This document shows, in pieces, positions 46,643-56,044 of a stretch of DNA of 64,000 nt. A program made the translations under genes and the position numbers. Positions within the stretch are counted from its first letter, which is position 1; every line of letters begins with the position of its first letter. Origin of the DNA: Cellvibrio sp. 79 (GTDB lineage: Bacteria; Pseudomonadota; Gammaproteobacteria; Pseudomonadales; Cellvibrionaceae); the NCBI GenBank assembly GCA_003056245.1, contig MVDH01000001.1, forward strand, positions 1,302,716 to 1,366,715. Direction: 5' to 3'. The notes beneath the pieces were generated by a model that was not told the origin of the DNA, searched no databases, and saw only the letters and a program-made list of their open reading frames with translations.

Positions 46643-49600
46643 ATGTCTAACAAGCAATTTACACCGGATGTCAACGTGCAGCCTGACAGTCAAAAAATTG
46701 CAATTGTAGGTATTGGTTGTCGTTATCCCGGTCATGCGAATGATTACGAAAGTTTTTGGGAAAATATCATTGGAGGAAAGGATTGCCTCGTTAATACGCC
46801 GGAAAATCGCTATAACGCAAAAAATTTATACAGTAAGGATAAAGCCAAGCAAGGGCGTTTGACAGGAGGTCGTGGTGGTTACATTGATGGCTTTGATGAA
46901 TTCGATCCGGCATTTTTTGGTATTGGTCCACGCGAAGCGGAATACATGGACCCACAGCAACGAAAATTATTGGAAGTGGCCTGGGAGGCAATGGAAGACG
47001 GCGGTTTAAAACCACGGCAAATGGCTGGAAAAAATGTGGGCGTATTTATTGGTGGTTTTACGCTGGATTATAAAATCGTGCAGTTTGCCGATTTAAGTTT
47101 TAACGGTCTCGCTGCGCACACCGCAACCGGCACCATGATGACAATTTTATCGAACCGTATTTCTTACTGTTTCGATTTCCATGGCCCGAGTATGTCGGTG
47201 GATACCGCGTGCAGTTCATCGTTGGTGACAGTGCATCTCGCTTGTCAAAGTTTATTGCGCGGTGAAAGTGAAGTTGCGCTCGCGGGTGGTGTGTTATTGC
47301 ATATGACTCCGCAATATACGATCACTGAATCCAAAGGTGGTTTTTTGTCTCCTGAAGGTTTGTCACGTACGTATGATGCCGATGCAAATGGTTATGTGCG
47401 TTCTGAAGGTGTTGGTGTTGTTGCATTAAAACGATTGGAAGATGCGCTGCGCGATGGTGATCGCATCCATGCGGTAATTTTAGGTTCGGGCGTGAACCAG
47501 GATGGTCGCACCAACGGTATTACTGTGCCCAGTGGCGACGCGCAAATACGGTTGATTAACCAGGTGTGTCGCGAAGCCGGTGTTAATCCGGGTGAATTGC
47601 AATATATGGAAGCGCACGGTACTTCAACGCCGGTGGGTGATCCGATTGAAGCCAATGCATTGGGCAAAATTCTGGCGCAAGGGCGCAAGCCGGGTGCGGC
47701 TTGTTATGTCGGTTCGGTAAAAACGAATATTGGCCACACGGAAGCGGCGGCGGGTGTTGCCGGTTTAATCAAAACTACACTCGCGCTGAAACACAAATTA
47801 ATTCCCCCGCATATCAATATCAAAAAAGTAAATCCGGCATTGAATCTGGATGACCAGCCATTTGATATTCCGCGCGAACCAACTCCCTGGCCGGAACATG
47901 AAGGTCCGGCGCGCGCGGGTGTGAATTCGTTTGGCTTCGGCGGTACCAATGCCCATGTGATATTGGAGGAAGCGCCGGTACATCAGCCACGCGCATCGTT
48001 AGCAAAACCTGACCGCGCATTGTTGCCGCTTTATGCTGAAGATGCGGCGGATTTACCGCGCATCGCAAACCGCATCCGTGACGCTATCGCACGCGCCAAT
48101 GCTGCTGGCAGTGATGTGGTAAATCAGTATCTGTGCGATGCAACTTACACGCTCGCCTATCGCCGCGAACCTTTGGCAGAACGCTTGACGCTGGCTTATC
48201 AAACTGCTGATGACCTGTTGCAAACACTGGATGCTTATATCGCCGGTGAAGACGCACCTGACGCCGTTGCGGCAAAAATATTACCGCAAGATTCTCGCTC
48301 CCTGGTGTGGGTGTTTACCGGGATGGGCCCGCAGTGGTGGGGTATGGGCCGTCAGTTGTTCGAGGAGGAGCCGGCTTATCGCAAAGTCATTGAGCAGTGT
48401 GATGCGCTGATAAAGGCGCGTGCTGGCTGGTCCCTGATTGAGCATCTCAATGCCAGCGAAGAAAACTCGCAAATGGCGGATACCTGGTTGGCCCAGCCCG
48501 CTAACTTTGCGTTGCAGATTGCCCTGGCCGCACTCTGGCGTTCATACGGCGTTACTCCGGCAGCTATCGTTGGCCATAGCGCCGGTGAGGCGGCGGCGTT
48601 CTATGAGGCTGGCGTCTACAGCCTCGAAGATGCGATCACTATTATTGTCGAGCGCAGCCGGTTACAGCATTTATGCAACGGTACTGGCGTTATGTTGGCG
48701 GTAAGCCTGAGCGAGGCGGAAGCGCTGGAGCGTATTGCTGCATATGGCGATAAAGTCTCCATCGCCGCTATTAATAGCCCTACCGCAATGACATTAGCGG
48801 GTGATAAAGAAGCACTGGAACAGGTTGCTAACGACCTTAAAGCGGCCGGTATTTTTGCCAAGTTCCTTGCGGTTAATGTGCCGTACCACAGTGTGAAAAT
48901 GGAGCCGATCAAAGCGGAGTTGTTTGAATCCCTGAGGTGCATCAAGGCTAACCCGTCGCAGCTTCCGCTGTATCTGACCGGGCGCGATGCGGTCGGCGTT
49001 GGCCCCGAGCTGGATGCCGGTTATTGGTGGGATAACGTGCGCAATAGCGTACGGTTCAAAGATGCGATTACGCGCCTGGCGAAAGACAATTATCGCCTGT
49101 TCCTTGAAATTGGCCCGCATCCGGTGCTGGCTCACTCCATCAAGGAAACCATGGCGGTATTGCAATGTTCCGCTGAAGTGCTGCCATCGATTCGCCGTCA
49201 GGAAAATGAAGGCAAGCGGTTGATGCAGTCTTTGGCAATGCTGCATAACTTTGGTTATGCCATCGATTGGAAAGGTATGACCCAGGGTGGTGTGCAGATT
49301 ACCTTGCCGGCTTATCCCTGGAAGCAAGACCGTTACTGGATCGAAGCGCCTGCGGTTGCACAGGTTCGCCTCGGGCAAAACGATCATCCGTTATTGGGCC
49401 GCCGACTTGATACCGCCGAAGCCTGTTTCGAAGTATTGCTGGATATAGAACAGCAGCCTTACCTGGCCGATCACCGCATCCAGGGCAATATCCTGTTCCC
49501 GGCGGCGGGCTATATCGAAATGGCGATGCAGGCGCTCCATAGCCTGACCGGGGAGCGTCAGGGGAAAGTGCTGGATCTGCACCTGCAAAAAGCCCTGTAT

Positions 49601-52600
49601 GTTCCCGAGAATGATGTAAAACCCGTACAACTCACCTTTGACAGCGACAGTGCACGTTTCACCGTGGCGACCAAAGCCACTGCGAGTGGTGAGCGGGTTG
49701 TACATGCCAGTGGTTACTTGCAAGTTGCTCCGGTACCGCGTGGCCATGAGCCGCTGATTATCGCTGCCGTACAGGCTCGTTCATCCAAATCCCTCGACCG
49801 CCCCGGCTGTTACGCCACACTGGCGGAAATGGGTTACCACTACGGGCCAGCATTCCAGCCGATAACCGGCGTCTGGTTGGGCGAGGGTGAAGCACTTGCG
49901 CGGATCGAACCTTCAGAATTGTTGGGCGATTCGGCAGGCGATCATCACTTCCATCCCGCGCTGCTGGATGCCTGCTTCCAGGCAATATTGGCGACCGAAA
50001 TTCCCCGTTATCAGGCCGGCGCTGTGTCTTCAATGCGTTTACCGTTGGGCATCGCTGAAATTGCCACCCGTGTTGTGGGCAGCCAGACCATTTGGGCCCA
50101 TGTGCAAATTACCCGGCGCGATGAAGACACGATTATTGGTGACATCCATGTCTACGCCGAGCAGGGCACTTACCTGGGTAGCGTGAAGGGTTTCAGGGCG
50201 GGTAATGTGGATAAGGTGGCGAGTAAAGTCGGCCTTTCTACGCTGGATAGCTGGCTAACTGAAATCACCTGGCAACCTAAACCGCTGCCGGAATTGCAGA
50301 TCGATGAAGCCTTGTGGCCAACCTTTAGCGCCGGGACCGGTAGCGTATGGGTATTCGGGGATTCTGCCGACAAAATAACCCAGGCGGTCGTAGAACAACT
50401 CGAAGCGGCTGGCCAGTTGGTTTCCCTGATTGAGCCGGGTAGTGCGGTGGCGATCCAGGCGAACGGCACCCTCGCGACTGTTTCTCCCGGTAACCCGGCC
50501 CAAACGCGTGAGTTAATAGCCGGTTTGCTTAAGCACAACGCATGTGATGGCATCGTGTATTTATGGCATCTGGGGGCGCCGGAAGTAGAGGCGTTTTCAG
50601 TAGAAAACCTGGCGGCAAGCAGTCGTTTTGGTTCTTATCCGGTTATCGCTCTGGCGCAAGCTTTATTGCAGGAAAAAGTAGCGGCGCGCTTGCTAATTGC
50701 TACCGCTAATTCGCAGGTTGTACACGCCGAAGAAATCCCCAATCCACTTGCCGCCGCCGTCTGGGGCGCCGGGCGCGTGTTGTGGTACCAGGAATTGCTG
50801 GCCAATCGCGGCAGCTTGATTGATATCGATAGTCTGCGCGATGACCCTGCTGAATCTGCCCGCCAATTACTGGCGGAGTTACAAACCAGCACTGCTGTGG
50901 GCACCTACGAGGGTGAAATCGCCTGGCGTGATGGCGAGCGTCTGGCTTGCCGCTTGCAGCAGGCTCAAAAGTTGTCCAAACCATTACCACTACGTTTGCG
51001 TGCAGATGGTTGTTATCTGGTGACCGGTGCATTTGGCGCTCTGGGCAAACTGGTTTGCCGCACCCTGGCCAAACGCGGTGCGCGCCGCATTGTGATGATG
51101 GGGCGTACCGAACTGCCAGCGCGCAGTGAATGGGCGCAATTGAAACAGGATCACCCGGCAGCGAACCATGTGCAGTTTATCCGCGAGTTGGAAGCACTGG
51201 GTGTTGAGCCAATCTTGGCAGCGGTTGATGTGGGGAATGAGAGTAGCTTGAAGGCCTGGTTTAACAGCTTCAAAGCGCGCCATTTACCACCGGTTCGCGG
51301 CGTTTTCCATCTGGCAGGGCAAGTGCGCGATACGCTGTTGCCAGAGATGACGCTGGATACATTCAACGCGGCCTATAACCCGAAAGTGATGGGCGGATTC
51401 TTGTTGCATAAGTATCTCGCCCAAGAGCCACTGGATTATTTCGTCCTGTTTGCTTCCGTTGCGTCGCTCCTGACTACAGCCGGCCAAACCAACTACGCTG
51501 CTGGCAATGCCTTCCTGGATGCGCTGGCCCATTACCGCCGCGCCGAAGGTTTACCGGCGTTGTCGATTGATTGGGGCCCTTGGGCTACCGGCATGATCGA
51601 AGAGTTGGGCTTGATTGAGCACTATCGCAATAGCCGGGGTATGAATTCGCTCGCTGCCGAAGCGGGTATGGATGTACTGGAGCGGGTGATGGGGCAGGAT
51701 ACCGCTCAGTTAATGGTGAATACGGTAGTGGATTGGCCGTTGTTCAATGCCTGGTACCAGGAAATGCCGCCGATTATTGCTGACCTTGCGCGCACGCAAG
51801 TGGCTGCCAGTCGCGGCGGTGATACCGGTAGTTTTCTTGAACGCTATCGCCACGCCGAGGCGAGCGAACGCGCAACGCTACTCGGCGAGCACTTTGCTTT
51901 TGTGGTTAGCGATGTGCTGCGCATTAAGGCGGAACGTGTCAGTGATGAGGCGAGCCTGAATGACCTGGGGCTGGATTCGTTACTGGCGATTGAATTGCGT
52001 GCCCGTATTCAACGCGATATCAATGTGTCCTTGCCAGTAGTGACGTTGTTATCCGGTACGTCTGTGGCCGAGTTGCGCAACCAACTGGAAGCCGGACTGG
52101 AAAGCCAATTGGGCGCAGCTCAACCAGAAGAAAGCGATATCCAGGTTGAAATCCATACCGATGAATACGCTTTCCCGCTATCGCGTAACCAGACTGCAAT
52201 CTGGTTCCTCAAGCACCTTAACCCTGAAGGGTTTGCGTACAACATCGGCGGTGCAGTCGAGATTCAAACGGTGCTGAACCCGGCGCGGATGTTCGATGCC
52301 GTACGCAGCTTGATTCGCCGTCACCCGCTGCTGCGCGCCAACTTTGTCCAGCAAGGCAGCCAGGCCATGCAATTGATCAGCCGCGAACCGAAAGAGGATA
52401 TCGCGTTGATCGATATGGAAGGTGCGGATTGGGATAGCGTGTACAACCACATCATCAAGGAATACCGCAAGCCTTATGACCTGGCGCGCGATCCGTTGAT
52501 GCGCTTCCGTCTATACCGGTTGGCGGATGATCGCTGGGTAATGATGAAGGCGGTGCACCACATCATCTCCGACGCTATTTCTACCTTTACCTTCATTGAA

Positions 52601-55600
52601 GAGTTGCTGTCGCTGTATGAGGGCGCCGGACGCGGTGAAACCATAACCTTGCCGCCGGCTAAAGCGCGTTACCTGGATTATGTGAATTGGCAGAATAAGT
52701 TCCTTGCCAGCCCGCGCGCGCAGGCAATGCAGGATTACTGGATCAAACAACTGCCTGCGGATATCCCGGCGTTAAGCCTGCCCACGGACAAACCGCGTCC
52801 TGCCGTACAAACCAATAACGGTGCCTCGGAGTTCTTTGTGCTGGATGCGAGCCTTACCCAACGCATCCACCAGCTTGCACAGAAGCAGGGGGCGACGGTG
52901 TTTATGGTGCTGCTGTCGGCCTACTACGCGTTGCTGCATCGTTACAGCGGTCAGGACAACATCATCGTCGGTAGCCCGGTGATGGGGCGTACGGAGCCGG
53001 AGTTCTCCAGCCTGTATGGTTACTTCGTGAACCCGCTGCCGTTGCATGCTGACCTAGCGGGTAATCCCAACACCTTGCAGTTGCTCACCCAGGTGCAAGA
53101 TGTTGTGCTCAATGGTCTGGACAACCAGGAATATCCGTTCGTGATGCTGGTGGACAAACTGGGCCTGAAACACGATCCGAGCCGCTCCGCCGTGTTCCAG
53201 GCGATGTTCATATTGCTCGCGCACAAGGTCTCAACCGAGCAGTACGGTTATCGCCTGAACTACATCGAATTGCCGGAAGAGGAAGGGCAATTTGATATCA
53301 CACTATCTGCCTATGAGGATGAAGCAGAAGGTTGTTTCCACTGCGTGTTCAAATACAACACCGACTTGTTCCTGCCCGCGACTATGGCTCGTTTAGCACG
53401 CCATTATGTGAACCTGCTCGAAGCGATGTTGGCTGCACCGGCCGAGCAAATCAGCCAATTGCCGATGCTTGCGGCGGAGGAACAAACACAACTGGTTGAA
53501 CATTGGAGTGGTGCTGCCGATAAACAAGCGGTACCAGGAACGGTATTGTCCCTGATTGATCGCTTCGGCGATTCGAGTGCGCCAGCGGTAGTGATGCCAG
53601 CACAATTGGAAGGTGATGAGCGCCAGCATTTGGGTTACGACCAACTGGTGGCCCAATCGGATCGCTTTGCTGTCAATTTGCAGGGATTGAATATCAGCCG
53701 TGGCGATATCGTCGCGTTGTGTCTGCCCAAATCACCAGACTTGCTGGTTGCCTTGCTCGGGGTGTTGAAATCCGGTGCTGCCTATTTGCCGCTGGACCCG
53801 GACTATCCCGAAGATCGCCTCAATTACATGCTGGAGCATGCCGGTGTGCGTGTGGCGATTACTACTACGCCGTTGTTGTCCCGGTTCGATGCCTGGTCGG
53901 GTGAAGTCATCGCGCTGGATGATAAAAAGCTCACGGCGGCAACGCGCAAAAAACCGGCCGGAGCGCCGGAGGCCAGCGATCTCGCCTATGTGATCTATAC
54001 CTCCGGTTCCACCGGTAAACCCAAAGCAGTACAGGTTACCCATGGCAACCTCATGGCGGTTTATCAAGGGTGGGAAAGCAGTTATCGCCTGGGGACTGAT
54101 GTAGGCGTCTTCGCCCAGTTAGCCAGTTTCTCCTTCGATGTATTTGCCGGTGACTGGCTGCGTGCACTCTGCTCGGGCGGTACGTTGGTGCTGGTGGGGC
54201 GTGATCTGTTGTTCAACACCGCACGGTTGTACCAAACCCTGTGGGATGAAAATGTGGATTGCATGGAATCTGTACCCGCTGTTGCGCGCGGCTTAATGCG
54301 TTACTGCGAGCAGGAAGGTAAACGCCTCGACCATATCCAGTTGATGCTAGTGGGTTCCGATGTGTGGAAAGTGGAGGAGTTGCGCCAGTTGCGCGCCCTG
54401 TGCGCTAACCGGGTCATCAACTCCTATGGCCTGAGTGAAGCAGCGATTGATAGTGCTTTCTTTGAAGGGAATATCGATTCACTGGAAGGCAGCCGCATGG
54501 TGCCCATCGGCAAACCCTTTGCGAACAGCGAAGTGTATGTACTGGATGCCCATCAGCAAGTAGTGCCCATCGGTGTTCCCGGTGAACTCTGGATTGGCGG
54601 GGAAGGGGTGAGCAAGGGCTACCTTGGCGCGCCTGACCTGACGGCACAGCGTTTTGTACCGCTATCGTTAAGCGGAGAAAGCCGTATCTATTACCGCACC
54701 GGCGATCTGGCGCAATGGGATGTGAACGGTACGTTGCACTTGTTGGGCAGGGCCGATAACCAGGTGAAAATCCGCGGTCATCGTGTCGAAGTCGGCGAGA
54801 TTGAAAGCCAGCTCAAGCAGGTTCCGGAAGTCAGCCAGGCAGTGGTGGTTGTCCGGGCTGATGCCTCCGGTGAGGCCCAGCTTTGCGCGTACTACACCCT
54901 TGCGCAAACCAGCGATCAGCATACCGCCCCGTTGGATGCCAAACGTTTGCGCCAACATCTGGGGGGCGTATTGCCGACTTATATGATCCCCGCCTGGTTT
55001 GTGGTGGTTGATAGCATGCCCTTATCGCCCAATGGCAAGGTGGATCTGAAGGCGTTGCCAACTCCGGATCTCGGTCAGCAAATCATGGAGCCAGCGGAAA
55101 CCCTCTATGAAGTGCGCATGGCCGAACACTGGAAAACGTTGCTGGGCGTAGAGCAAGTTGGTCTGCAACAGGACTTCTTTGAACTGGGCGGTAGCTCCAT
55201 CAAGTTGATCGAGCTGATTTACCTGCTGCAACACGAGTTCAATGTGGAAGTCGCGGTAAGCCAGCTGTTCAAAACCTCGACCCTGTACGGCATGGCCAAA
55301 ACCCTGGAGCACATCATTATCGGTCGCGAGCAGGGCGCCAAGCCTTACCTGCACTTTAATAATCGCCATTTGCCGACCTTATTCTGTCTGCCGCCTGCAG
55401 GTGGACATGGTCTGGTGTATCGCCAGCTCGCCACGGCAATGCCGGAATATCACTTGATTGCCTTCAATTACCTGATGGGTGACAACAAAGTGGCAGCCTA
55501 CGCGGATTGGATCCAAAGCTTGCAGCCCGAAGGCCCTTACACATTGGTGGGCTATTCATTGGGCGGCAACCTGGCCTTTGAAGTTGCCAAAGTCCTGGAA

Positions 55601-56044
55601 GCCCGCAGCGAGCAGGTCGCGCATGTGGTGATCATGGATTCCTACCGCATCGCCGAGACCTTTGTGTTGCAAGACGAACATATTGAAGAGTTCGAGCATG
55701 AATTGCGCAGCCATCTGCAAAAACATACCGGCTCGGCGATTGTGGAAAAAGAAACGCTGGCGCAAGCGCGCGATTACATCGATTTCAGTAGTCGCACCGT
55801 TAACGCCGGGCGAATAGCTGCTCCGATTACCGTGCTGGCGGATGTAGCCAAACTGGCCTTCTACCAAAGCGGCCAGGAAGGCAGCTGGCATGAATCCTCT
55901 GCCGAGGTTGCCGTCTACCAGGGTTCCGGTTCCCACGCCGAAATGCTGGATAGCGACCACGCCGAAGCCAATGCCAATTGGTTGCGACGCGCATTTGAAA
56001 GCTCGCTGCAACATGTGGAGGAAGTGGAGGCAGATGATGCCTGA
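46643..56044 (+). CDS. Hybrid iterative PKS-NRPS, PTM synthase type (KS-AT-DH-KR-ACP-C-A-PCP-TE)
   Basis: 3,133 residues. KS about 17-440, with C190 (DTACSSS), H325 and H365. AT about 553-870, with S646 (GHSAGE) and the specificity segment VPYHS. DH about 922-1200, with H944 (HRIQGNILFP) and D1109. KR about 1453-1690, with Y1618 and N1622 (NYAAGN). ACP Ser1779 (LGLDSLLAIE). C about 1835-2270, with HHIISDA (H1972, H1973, D1977). A about 2300-2805, with YTSGSTGKPK; pocket residues D2499, V2500, G2503, E2542, L2569, G2571, S2594, I2602, D2603 and K2799 give an ornithine-like code. PCP Ser2852 (LGGSS). TE with S2972 (GYSLGG) and H3098. No ER, in keeping with a polyene product. AGGGG precedes the ATG. 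It overlaps the next gene by 8 bases. Base composition shifts to GC-rich near 48.3 kb. Confidence 0.95.
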   Translation: MSNKQFTPDVNVQPDSQKIAIVGIGCRYPGHANDYESFWENIIGGKDCLVNTPENRYNAKNLYSKDKAKQGRLTGGRGGYIDGFDEFDPAFFGIGPREAEYMDPQQRKLLEVAWEAMEDGGLKPRQMAGKNVGVFIGGFTLDYKIVQFADLSFNGLAAHTATGTMMTILSNRISYCFDFHGPSMSVDTACSSSLVTVHLACQSLLRGESEVALAGGVLLHMTPQYTITESKGGFLSPEGLSRTYDADANGYVRSEGVGVVALKRLEDALRDGDRIHAVILGSGVNQDGRTNGITVPSGDAQIRLINQVCREAGVNPGELQYMEAHGTSTPVGDPIEANALGKILAQGRKPGAACYVGSVKTNIGHTEAAAGVAGLIKTTLALKHKLIPPHINIKKVNPALNLDDQPFDIPREPTPWPEHEGPARAGVNSFGFGGTNAHVILEEAPVHQPRASLAKPDRALLPLYAEDAADLPRIANRIRDAIARANAAGSDVVNQYLCDATYTLAYRREPLAERLTLAYQTADDLLQTLDAYIAGEDAPDAVAAKILPQDSRSLVWVFTGMGPQWWGMGRQLFEEEPAYRKVIEQCDALIKARAGWSLIEHLNASEENSQMADTWLAQPANFALQIALAALWRSYGVTPAAIVGHSAGEAAAFYEAGVYSLEDAITIIVERSRLQHLCNGTGVMLAVSLSEAEALERIAAYGDKVSIAAINSPTAMTLAGDKEALEQVANDLKAAGIFAKFLAVNVPYHSVKMEPIKAELFESLRCIKANPSQLPLYLTGRDAVGVGPELDAGYWWDNVRNSVRFKDAITRLAKDNYRLFLEIGPHPVLAHSIKETMAVLQCSAEVLPSIRRQENEGKRLMQSLAMLHNFGYAIDWKGMTQGGVQITLPAYPWKQDRYWIEAPAVAQVRLGQNDHPLLGRRLDTAEACFEVLLDIEQQPYLADHRIQGNILFPAAGYIEMAMQALHSLTGERQGKVLDLHLQKALYVPENDVKPVQLTFDSDSARFTVATKATASGERVVHASGYLQVAPVPRGHEPLIIAAVQARSSKSLDRPGCYATLAEMGYHYGPAFQPITGVWLGEGEALARIEPSELLGDSAGDHHFHPALLDACFQAILATEIPRYQAGAVSSMRLPLGIAEIATRVVGSQTIWAHVQITRRDEDTIIGDIHVYAEQGTYLGSVKGFRAGNVDKVASKVGLSTLDSWLTEITWQPKPLPELQIDEALWPTFSAGTGSVWVFGDSADKITQAVVEQLEAAGQLVSLIEPGSAVAIQANGTLATVSPGNPAQTRELIAGLLKHNACDGIVYLWHLGAPEVEAFSVENLAASSRFGSYPVIALAQALLQEKVAARLLIATANSQVVHAEEIPNPLAAAVWGAGRVLWYQELLANRGSLIDIDSLRDDPAESARQLLAELQTSTAVGTYEGEIAWRDGERLACRLQQAQKLSKPLPLRLRADGCYLVTGAFGALGKLVCRTLAKRGARRIVMMGRTELPARSEWAQLKQDHPAANHVQFIRELEALGVEPILAAVDVGNESSLKAWFNSFKARHLPPVRGVFHLAGQVRDTLLPEMTLDTFNAAYNPKVMGGFLLHKYLAQEPLDYFVLFASVASLLTTAGQTNYAAGNAFLDALAHYRRAEGLPALSIDWGPWATGMIEELGLIEHYRNSRGMNSLAAEAGMDVLERVMGQDTAQLMVNTVVDWPLFNAWYQEMPPIIADLARTQVAASRGGDTGSFLERYRHAEASERATLLGEHFAFVVSDVLRIKAERVSDEASLNDLGLDSLLAIELRARIQRDINVSLPVVTLLSGTSVAELRNQLEAGLESQLGAAQPEESDIQVEIHTDEYAFPLSRNQTAIWFLKHLNPEGFAYNIGGAVEIQTVLNPARMFDAVRSLIRRHPLLRANFVQQGSQAMQLISREPKEDIALIDMEGADWDSVYNHIIKEYRKPYDLARDPLMRFRLYRLADDRWVMMKAVHHIISDAISTFTFIEELLSLYEGAGRGETITLPPAKARYLDYVNWQNKFLASPRAQAMQDYWIKQLPADIPALSLPTDKPRPAVQTNNGASEFFVLDASLTQRIHQLAQKQGATVFMVLLSAYYALLHRYSGQDNIIVGSPVMGRTEPEFSSLYGYFVNPLPLHADLAGNPNTLQLLTQVQDVVLNGLDNQEYPFVMLVDKLGLKHDPSRSAVFQAMFILLAHKVSTEQYGYRLNYIELPEEEGQFDITLSAYEDEAEGCFHCVFKYNTDLFLPATMARLARHYVNLLEAMLAAPAEQISQLPMLAAEEQTQLVEHWSGAADKQAVPGTVLSLIDRFGDSSAPAVVMPAQLEGDERQHLGYDQLVAQSDRFAVNLQGLNISRGDIVALCLPKSPDLLVALLGVLKSGAAYLPLDPDYPEDRLNYMLEHAGVRVAITTTPLLSRFDAWSGEVIALDDKKLTAATRKKPAGAPEASDLAYVIYTSGSTGKPKAVQVTHGNLMAVYQGWESSYRLGTDVGVFAQLASFSFDVFAGDWLRALCSGGTLVLVGRDLLFNTARLYQTLWDENVDCMESVPAVARGLMRYCEQEGKRLDHIQLMLVGSDVWKVEELRQLRALCANRVINSYGLSEAAIDSAFFEGNIDSLEGSRMVPIGKPFANSEVYVLDAHQQVVPIGVPGELWIGGEGVSKGYLGAPDLTAQRFVPLSLSGESRIYYRTGDLAQWDVNGTLHLLGRADNQVKIRGHRVEVGEIESQLKQVPEVSQAVVVVRADASGEAQLCAYYTLAQTSDQHTAPLDAKRLRQHLGGVLPTYMIPAWFVVVDSMPLSPNGKVDLKALPTPDLGQQIMEPAETLYEVRMAEHWKTLLGVEQVGLQQDFFELGGSSIKLIELIYLLQHEFNVEVAVSQLFKTSTLYGMAKTLEHIIIGREQGAKPYLHFNNRHLPTLFCLPPAGGHGLVYRQLATAMPEYHLIAFNYLMGDNKVAAYADWIQSLQPEGPYTLVGYSLGGNLAFEVAKVLEARSEQVAHVVIMDSYRIAETFVLQDEHIEEFEHELRSHLQKHTGSAIVEKETLAQARDYIDFSSRTVNAGRIAAPITVLADVAKLAFYQSGQEGSWHESSAEVAVYQGSGSHAEMLDSDHAEANANWLRRAFESSLQHVEEVEADDA

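Noticed and set aside
46643..56044. Siderophore synthase because of the ornithine-type A domain
   Set aside because: No ornithine hydroxylase, formyl/acyl transferase, TonB receptor or iron-regulated genes are nearby; the DH-KR PKS with no ER fits a polyene tetramate.
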